Source: an uncultured Methylocystaceae bacterium | GTDB taxonomy: Bacteria > Pseudomonadota > Alphaproteobacteria > Rhizobiales > Beijerinckiaceae | Assembly (NCBI GenBank): GCA_945956975.1 | Contig: CAMFKC010000037.1 | Span: forward strand, 1-9,850 | Direction of reading: 5' to 3' | Length of the DNA stretch: 9,850 bases | Part shown: positions 6,038-9,850 of the stretch, in pieces | Layout of the letters: every line of letters begins with the position of its first letter | Position numbering within the stretch: position 1 is the stretch's first letter | The notes under the pieces: model-generated | What the model saw: the letters and a program-made list of their open reading frames with translations, nothing else | The model's database searches: none | Told to the model about the DNA's origin: nothing | Program-made: the position numbers and the translations under genes

Positions 6038-7678
6038 TTATCGCTCTGCTGCCAGCTTTCCCTCGATCATCTCGCGCAACGTGCGACGCAAAATCTTACC
6101 CGCAGGCGAGATCGGGAACTCCGGCAGCACTTCCAGCCGTTCCGGCAGTTTGAATTTCGCGATCTTCTGGTCCAGCAGAAACGTCTTCATCTCCTCGAAG
6201 CCGAGCGCAGCGCCTGCCTTCAGCGTCACGAAGGCGCAAGCCTTCTCGCCGAAGACGGGGTCGGGCATGGCGACCAGCGCCACGCCGTGGACGGCCGGAT
6301 GCTTCAGGAGGAGGTTCTCGATTTCGTCGGTGCTGATCTTCTCGCCGCCACGATTGATGAGATCGTTCTTGCGGCCCTCCGTCACGATGTAGCGGCCGCG
6401 CTTCCGCACGATGTCGCCCATGCGGTAGAAGCCATCAGGCGTGAACGCCTTGGCGTTCTGTTCAGGCGCATTGTAATAGCCGCGTATCGTGTAGGGGCCG
6501 CGCACGATCAGTTCGCCGGCCTCGCCATCGGGCAGTTCATTGCCGCCGAGATCGATCACCTTGATCTCGTCGTCCGCGCACATGGGCGCGCCCGACGAAT
6601 GCAGAACCTTATCGTCATCGTCGTCGAGGCGCGTGAAATTGAGCAATCCCTCGGCGGTCCCGTAAACTTCCTGGAATGCGCAGCCGAATGTCTTGCGCAC
6701 GCGGTCGCGCAATTCCGGCGAGAGCCGCGCGCCGCCGTTCTGCACGAGTTTCAGCGACGAGATGTCGTAGCCCGCGATCTGCGGATCGTTGAGCCAATTG
6801 ACGACCAGCGGTACAGCGGCAGGAATGGCGGTGACCTTTTCGCGCGCGACGAGAGCGAACACGCTTGCCGCGTCCGTTCTGGGCGAGACGACAACACGCC
6901 CGCCCGCCGAAAGCGCGCCGAGCGCGCCGGGCGAGCCAAGGTTGTAATTATGCGCCAGCGGCAGGCTCACCAGCAGGACGGTGTCCTGGTCGAAGCCGGC
7001 GATGCGGGCGCTCTGCGTGTAATTGTAGATGTAGTCGTTGTGCGTGCGCGGAATGAGCTTCGGCAGCGCGGTCGTGCCGCCCGACAGCAGCATCAGCGCC
7101 ACATCGCCTGCGTCCGGCGCCGTTTGCGCAATGGATTCGCGCGCCGTTGCGCTGGCGGCTGCTTCGCGCAGGACAGGCAGGGAGAGTTGCGCGCCGAGCG
7201 CTTCGCCCTCGACGAAGACATGCTCGATCGTCGGCGCGGCGGCGCGCACGGCTTCGGCCATCGGCCGGAAATCGAAGGCGCCGACCTGCTGCGGGATGAA
7301 CAGCGCCTTTGCGCCGCCAAAGCGTGCGAAATGCACAAGCTCGGTTTCGCGATGGGGCGGCAGCGCCATGACTGGAATGACGCCAATGCGCAGCAGCGCG
7401 AGAAACACCTCGAAGAAAGCAGCGCCATTCGGCATCTGGAAAACGACGCGGTCGCCCGCCCGCAATCCGAGCGCATGGAAATGCGCGGCGAGGTTGCGGC
7501 TTCCCGCCTGCATCTGGCCGTGCGTCATGCGCACGGCGCCGTCGACGATCGCAATGCGGTTCGGCGCCGCATCGGCAAGCGCGTCCATCGCCTGCAGGAT
7601 CGTGCGGTCCTGCCAGTAGCCCTTGGCGCGATAGGCGCGCGCGAAATCCTCCGGCCAGGGAATGCAGCCCTGCAGCAT
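6038..7678 (-). CDS. Aryl-acid adenylating enzyme, EntE/DhbE/SdgA type (aryl-AMP or aryl-CoA ligase)
   Basis: A 546-residue AMP-binding (ANL superfamily) enzyme that activates an aromatic acid with ATP. The opening MLQGCIPWPEDFARAYRAKGYW is typical of 2,3-dihydroxybenzoate/salicylate-AMP ligases. Motifs in order are the P-loop SGGTTALPK (199-207), the aryl-acid segment LAHNYNLGSPG (241-251), VYGTAEG (338-344), YRMGD (418-422), NRGGEKI (442-448) and the catalytic lysine K528 in PAGKILRR. N244 matches the Asn that contacts the 2-hydroxyl in DhbE. G248 sits where DhbE-type enzymes have Ser and salicylate enzymes Cys. An acidic run D352-D356 is an oddity. No siderophore genes are nearby, and the divergent neighbour is a salicylyl/anthraniloyl-CoA-type monooxygenase, so a catabolic role like SdgA (salicylyl-AMP ligase) is favoured; anthranilate is an alternative. 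GAGAGGA lies about 5 nt before the ATG. Confidence 0.85.
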   Translation of the reverse strand: MLQGCIPWPEDFARAYRAKGYWQDRTILQAMDALADAAPNRIAIVDGAVRMTHGQMQAGSRNLAAHFHALGLRAGDRVVFQMPNGAAFFEVFLALLRIGVIPVMALPPHRETELVHFARFGGAKALFIPQQVGAFDFRPMAEAVRAAAPTIEHVFVEGEALGAQLSLPVLREAAASATARESIAQTAPDAGDVALMLLSGGTTALPKLIPRTHNDYIYNYTQSARIAGFDQDTVLLVSLPLAHNYNLGSPGALGALSAGGRVVVSPRTDAASVFALVAREKVTAIPAAVPLVVNWLNDPQIAGYDISSLKLVQNGGARLSPELRDRVRKTFGCAFQEVYGTAEGLLNFTRLDDDDDKVLHSSGAPMCADDEIKVIDLGGNELPDGEAGELIVRGPYTIRGYYNAPEQNAKAFTPDGFYRMGDIVRKRGRYIVTEGRKNDLINRGGEKISTDEIENLLLKHPAVHGVALVAMPDPVFGEKACAFVTLKAGAALGFEEMKTFLLDQKIAKFKLPERLEVLPEFPISPAGKILRRTLREMIEGKLAAER

Positions 7679-7719
7679 GGCGATCCTCTCCCGAACGGTC
7701 GCGCGTCTTCCGGCGCGAT

Positions 7720-7737
7720 CATGTATTATAATACATG
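7720..7737. promoter_or_regulatory. Perfect 18-bp palindrome, probable MarR-type operator and ligase -10 region
   Basis: CATGTATTATAATACATG is its own reverse complement over all 18 bases and stands out as AT-rich in GC-rich DNA. It contains TATAAT on both strands (7727-7732 plus; 7730-7725 minus). On the minus strand this suits a -10 box about 45 nt before the ligase ATG; the -35 match is weak (TTGTAT at 7755-7750, 19-nt spacer). Size and symmetry fit a MarR-family dimer site, and a MarR gene lies at 9099-9533. Repression by blocking the -10 box is inferred. Confidence 0.7.
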
Positions 7738-7865
7738 CAAAATCATAGAATACAAGCCTGTTGCAAAGCTCGCTGCGCCGTCCCGATCGCGCGCGGATGA
7801 GCGATTGTGTGCTTTATTGGATGTATGTTGGCCTCCGCGACCTGGCTGTGCAGCCTGACCAACAG

Positions 7866-7893
7866 TTGCGCCAGCTCCGAATAGATGTATGAT
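7866..7893 (+). promoter_or_regulatory. Candidate sigma-70-type promoter of the monooxygenase gene
   Basis: TATGAT (7888-7893, one mismatch to TATAAT) lies 16 nt after TTGCGC (7866-7871, a weak -35). GATAAT at 7891-7896 is an alternative -10. Transcription would begin near 7900, giving a leader of about 47 nt. The -10 box lies inside the second palindrome, matching the arrangement at the first. This is a prediction by eye only. Confidence 0.4.
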
Positions 7894-7900
7894 AATGCAT
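7885..7900. promoter_or_regulatory. Second, imperfect palindrome related to the 7720-7737 operator
   Basis: ATGTATGATAATGCAT is identical at 14 of 16 positions to the core of the palindrome at 7721-7736 and keeps six of eight symmetric base pairs. It lies 46 bp before the monooxygenase start and overlaps its best -10 candidates. Two related dyads, one at each promoter of a divergent pair, suggest one regulator controls both genes, with a weaker site here. Confidence 0.6.
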
Positions 7901-7907
7901 AAATAAT

Positions 7908-7930
7908 CGCCGGCGGAGAAGAGGCCGGCG
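7908..7930 (+). other. Stem-loop in the 5' leader of the monooxygenase gene
   Basis: CGCCGGC (7908-7914) pairs perfectly with GCCGGCG (7924-7930) around the 9-nt loop GGAGAAGAG. The stem ends 4 nt before the GGGAGGG ribosome binding site (7935-7941) and is not followed by a T-run, so it is not a terminator. It may stabilise the transcript or affect initiation; it may also reflect GC-rich sequence alone. Confidence 0.4.
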
Positions 7931-7946
7931 CATCGGGAGGGTTGCG

Positions 7947-9089
7947 ATGCGGATCAAGATCGTCGGCGCGGGTCCCGCGGGCCTGCAATTCGCCGCGCTG
8001 ATGAAGCGTCACGATCCTGCACACGAGATCACGATCTACGAGCGCTCGCCGCGCGACGCGACCTGGGGCTTCGGCGTGGTCTTCTCCGATCGCGCGCTGG
8101 AGTTTCTCGCCGCCGACGATCCCGATCTAGTCGCTTATCTCGGCCCGCACTTCGAACGCTGGCCTGAAATCACGATCGTTCACAACGACACGCGCATCCC
8201 GGTTGCGGGCAACGGCTTCACCTCGATCGGCCGGCTCGAACTGCTCAACCTGCTTTACGCCTATGTCGAAAGGCTCGGCGTCGCGATCGAGTTCGAGACG
8301 GAGAAGACTTCGTTCGATGCGCTCGGCCCCGCCGATCTGATCGTGGCGGCCAACGGCGCCTTCTCGTGGATCCGGCAGGAAAACGAACAGACCTTTGGAA
8401 CATCCGTCGACTGGCGCCCGAACCGGTTCATCTGGTACGGCGCGACCAAGCCGTTCAATTCGCTGACGCTGACGTTCCGGGAAACCGAACTGGGCGTATT
8501 CTGCGCGCACCACTATCGCTACGCGCCCGACCGCAGCACGTTTCTCGTCGAACTCGAGGAAGAGACGTTTCGGCGCGGCGGCTTCGAGACCATGTCGGCC
8601 GAAGACACGATCGCGCATTGCGAGCGTGTCTTTGCGAAAGATCTCGAGGGCCATCGCATCATCTCCAACAATTCGCACTGGCGCCAGTTTCCGGCAGTGT
8701 GGAACGAGCGCTGGAGTTTCGACAATGTCGTGCTGATCGGCGATGCGTTGCGCACCGCGCATTTCTCGATCGGCTCGGGCACACGGCTCGCCATGGAAGA
8801 TTCCATCTCGCTGTTCCAGGCGCTGAAGCAGACAGGGAACGATGTGGCGAAGGCGCTGCCGCTCTATCGCGAGATCCGCATCAAGCCGATGAAGGCAATC
8901 TGGGACGCGGCCAATGTGAGCCTGCGCTGGTACGAGCGGATGAACGAAACGATCAAGCTCGATCCGGTCGACTTCGCCTATTCCTACATGACGCGCACGG
9001 GCCGTGTGGACCATGCCGAAGTGAAGCGCCGCGATCCCGCGCTCGCCGCGGCGTGGGAGAAGAGGCATGCGGGCGCGCCGCAGGCGTAG
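7947..9089 (+). CDS. FAD-dependent monooxygenase of the salicylyl-CoA 5-hydroxylase / anthraniloyl-CoA monooxygenase type
   Basis: A 380-residue flavin-dependent aromatic hydroxylase, probably cytosolic, using O2 and NAD(P)H on an activated aromatic acid. The Rossmann motif GAGPAG (7-12) and the ribose-binding E32 in YERSP mark the FAD site. The second FAD motif is NVVLIGDALRTAHFSIGSGT (260-279) with G265-D266, and the TAHFSIGSGT continuation resembles anthraniloyl-CoA and salicylyl-CoA hydroxylases. The usual DG motif (ADG) reads A-N136-G. Anthraniloyl-CoA monooxygenase of Azoarcus evansii is about twice this length because an Old Yellow Enzyme-type reductase follows the hydroxylase; that half is absent, as in stand-alone SdgC-type proteins. 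The start is supported by GGGAGGG 5 nt upstream. It is divergent from an aryl-acid ligase, consistent with hydroxylating the thioester that ligase helps make. The exact substrate is inferred. Confidence 0.85.
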   Translation: MRIKIVGAGPAGLQFAALMKRHDPAHEITIYERSPRDATWGFGVVFSDRALEFLAADDPDLVAYLGPHFERWPEITIVHNDTRIPVAGNGFTSIGRLELLNLLYAYVERLGVAIEFETEKTSFDALGPADLIVAANGAFSWIRQENEQTFGTSVDWRPNRFIWYGATKPFNSLTLTFRETELGVFCAHHYRYAPDRSTFLVELEEETFRRGGFETMSAEDTIAHCERVFAKDLEGHRIISNNSHWRQFPAVWNERWSFDNVVLIGDALRTAHFSIGSGTRLAMEDSISLFQALKQTGNDVAKALPLYREIRIKPMKAIWDAANVSLRWYERMNETIKLDPVDFAYSYMTRTGRVDHAEVKRRDPALAAAWEKRHAGAPQA

Positions 9090-9098
9090 TCGCCCGAG

Positions 9099-9533
9099 CT
9101 ACAGTTCCAGGTCTGCGGCGTTCTCGTAAATGCGCGTCAGCATGGCGAGCAAAAGGTCGATCTCCGCGTCGCTGAAGCCGCGCAGGGCGATGCGCTCGTT
9201 GCGGAGCGCATAGGGGATCAGCTCTTTCGTCAGCCGGTTGCCTTCGGCCGTCAGTTTCACCACCACGGTGCGTGCGTCGCTCTCGCTGCGGCGGCGTGTC
9301 AGCAGGCCGCGCTTCTCCATGGCCGTCACGAGACGCGACAGCGTCGATTGCTCGATGGATGTGGCGGCCATGAGATCGCCGGTCTTCTGCTCGCCGCCAT
9401 GCCAGAGCGCGGCCATCACGCGCCACATCGGCACGGCCAGATCATACCGCGCGAGTTCGTCGCCGAAGGCGCTCGCCAGCCGCACGCCGGTGCGGTTGAT
9501 GTGGTAGGGCAGGAAGCGCGCGAGATCGAACAT
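9099..9533 (-). CDS. MarR-family transcriptional regulator
   Basis: A 144-residue winged helix-turn-helix protein. The opening LARFLPYHINRTGVRLASAF is the dimerisation helix seen in MarR proteins of aromatic catabolism. Residues about 50-76 form the HTH, with recognition helix EQSTLSRLVTAMEKRGLL (61-78). The wing follows, with the conserved D-x-R (D86, R88) and LTAEG (94-98). This ATG is the only reasonable start, because an in-frame stop (TAG) lies a few codons upstream; the Shine-Dalgarno signal is weak. It is convergent with the monooxygenase, with only 9 bp between stop codons, and 45 bp downstream of the preceding minus-strand frame. It probably represses the divergent ligase/monooxygenase promoters and responds to an aromatic acid or its CoA thioester; the family is firm, the target inferred. 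Confidence 0.92.
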   Translation of the reverse strand: MFDLARFLPYHINRTGVRLASAFGDELARYDLAVPMWRVMAALWHGGEQKTGDLMAATSIEQSTLSRLVTAMEKRGLLTRRRSESDARTVVVKLTAEGNRLTKELIPYALRNERIALRGFSDAEIDLLLAMLTRIYENAADLEL

Positions 9534-9578
9534 GGGATGTCGCTCTGTCTACCGGATCGCGCGCATCGGCGCGAGCGC

Positions 9579-9850
9579 TCAGCGGCGCGGGCCGCCCATG
9601 CCGCCCGGCGGGCCGCCGCCCATCCCGCCTGGGCCTCCAATGCCGCCTGGGCCTCCGATGCCGCCAGGACCGCCCATGCCACCAGGACCTCCCATGCCGC
9701 CGGCGCCATTTCCTGGCCAACCGGGACCGCCCGGCCAACCCGGCAAGTTCTGGCCGCCGCCCGGTGCGCTCGGCGCTGCGCCGTTGCGCGGGAAGCCCGC
9801 GCCGCCGCCTGGCGCGCCGGGACCGCCCGCTCCACCGGGCGCCTTCGGCC
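9579..9850 (-). CDS. Gly/Pro-rich C-terminal end of an unidentified protein (partial)
   Basis: A minus-strand frame with no stop from the window edge to TGA at 9581-9579 encodes about 90 residues made largely of Gly, Pro, Ala and Met. It includes PGWPGGPGWPGNGAGG, then repeated GGPGGM/GGPGGI units, ending GGMGGPRR. It reads as a disordered, low-complexity tail of a longer protein starting outside the window; I do not recognise the protein. Supporting it, marR follows 45 bp later on the same strand with no visible promoter between, suggesting co-transcription. Against it, the opposite strand is also open as a Pro-rich frame (MPPGGPPPIPPGPP, from about 9598 or in-frame from 9532), with codons in the same register, so strand cannot be decided by base composition. 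No ribosome binding site precedes the plus-strand alternative. Confidence 0.5.
   Translation of the reverse strand, partial: PKAPGGAGGPGAPGGGAGFPRNGAAPSAPGGGQNLPGWPGGPGWPGNGAGGMGGPGGMGGPGGIGGPGGIGGPGGMGGGPPGGMGGPRR
9622..9693. repeat. 18-bp tandem repeat, four copies
   Basis: Four contiguous 18-bp units begin at 9622, 9640, 9658 and 9676, each with the form ATGCC-CC-GG-CC-CC, with degenerate partial copies on either side (for example from 9694). In the minus-strand frame each unit encodes a six-residue GGPGGM/I repeat. Most differences between units are in third codon positions, which is consistent with selection on protein sequence in either strand's frame. Confidence 0.85.

Noticed and set aside
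6038..7678. Siderophore biosynthesis locus suggested by the EntE-like ligase
   Set aside because: No isochorismate synthase, aryl carrier protein, NRPS or TonB receptor is present; the divergent hydroxylase points to catabolism. Flanks outside the window were not seen.
6287..7858. A 523-codon plus-strand frame opposite the ligase, together with 258-1424 (plus, opposite livMG) and 8127-9068 (minus, opposite the monooxygenase)
   Set aside because: All lie antisense to genes with intact family motifs and have the composition of GC-driven shadow frames.
9622..9693. CRISPR-like array
   Set aside because: The 18-bp units are contiguous with no spacers and keep a codon register; it is a coding tandem repeat.
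9598..9850. Plus-strand Pro-rich protein starting MPPGGPPPIPPG
   Set aside because: There is no ribosome binding site or promoter, and marR on the minus strand lies directly alongside; kept only as an alternative to the minus-strand reading.
1..9850. Insertion sequences, tRNA or rRNA genes, phage or defence systems
   Set aside because: No transposase, terminal repeats, tRNA-like or rRNA-like segments, or defence-type proteins were seen in any frame; every long gene is metabolic, transport or regulatory.

Overview
The window looks like a chromosomal stretch of a high-GC alphaproteobacterium, probably of the Hyphomicrobiales (Rhizobiales). Pointers are the strong G/C preference at third codon positions, which opens long antisense frames; the fused LivM-LivG protein; the twin-arginine signal on the solute-binding protein; and aromatic-acid genes next to a Liv-type transporter and a PHA synthase. 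Family assignments come from reading the translations and recalling the families; no database search was run.

Layout. (1) Positions 1-4057, minus strand: a branched-chain amino acid/amide-type (HAAT, Liv) ABC importer in the order livK (periplasmic binding protein), livH (permease), livM-livG (permease fused to ATPase), livF (ATPase, cut by the window edge). livH/livMG and livMG/livF overlap by ATGA. A strong intrinsic terminator or attenuator with a UUCG loop separates livK from livH. (2) 4058-4294: a divergent intergenic region with short repeats. (3) 4295-5962, plus: a class II-type polyhydroxyalkanoate synthase with its C-D-H triad intact but an altered lipase box. (4) 5963-6037: a convergent gap with an imperfect 34-nt inverted repeat. 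(5) 6038-7678, minus: an aryl-acid adenylating enzyme of the EntE/DhbE/SdgA type. (6) 7679-7946: an AT-richer divergent control region with a perfect 18-bp palindrome and a second, related imperfect palindrome, each overlapping a plausible -10 box. (7) 7947-9089, plus: a stand-alone FAD monooxygenase resembling the N-terminal half of anthraniloyl-CoA monooxygenase and salicylyl-CoA 5-hydroxylase. (8) 9099-9533, minus: a MarR-family regulator. (9) 9579-9850, minus: the Gly/Pro-rich C-terminal end of an unidentified protein, with an 18-bp tandem repeat.

How they may work together (inference): the ligase activates an ortho-substituted aromatic acid such as salicylate or anthranilate, the monooxygenase hydroxylates the activated ring, and the MarR protein controls the divergent pair through the two palindromes. 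The Liv-type importer could bring in the aromatic acid or an amino acid. The PHA synthase could store the acyl-CoA carbon. The adjacency of the transporter and PHA synthase to the aromatic module may be incidental. I do not see a clearly undescribed system. The most distinctive items are the operator architecture, the reductase-less monooxygenase paired with an EntE-like ligase, and the PHA synthase lipase box.
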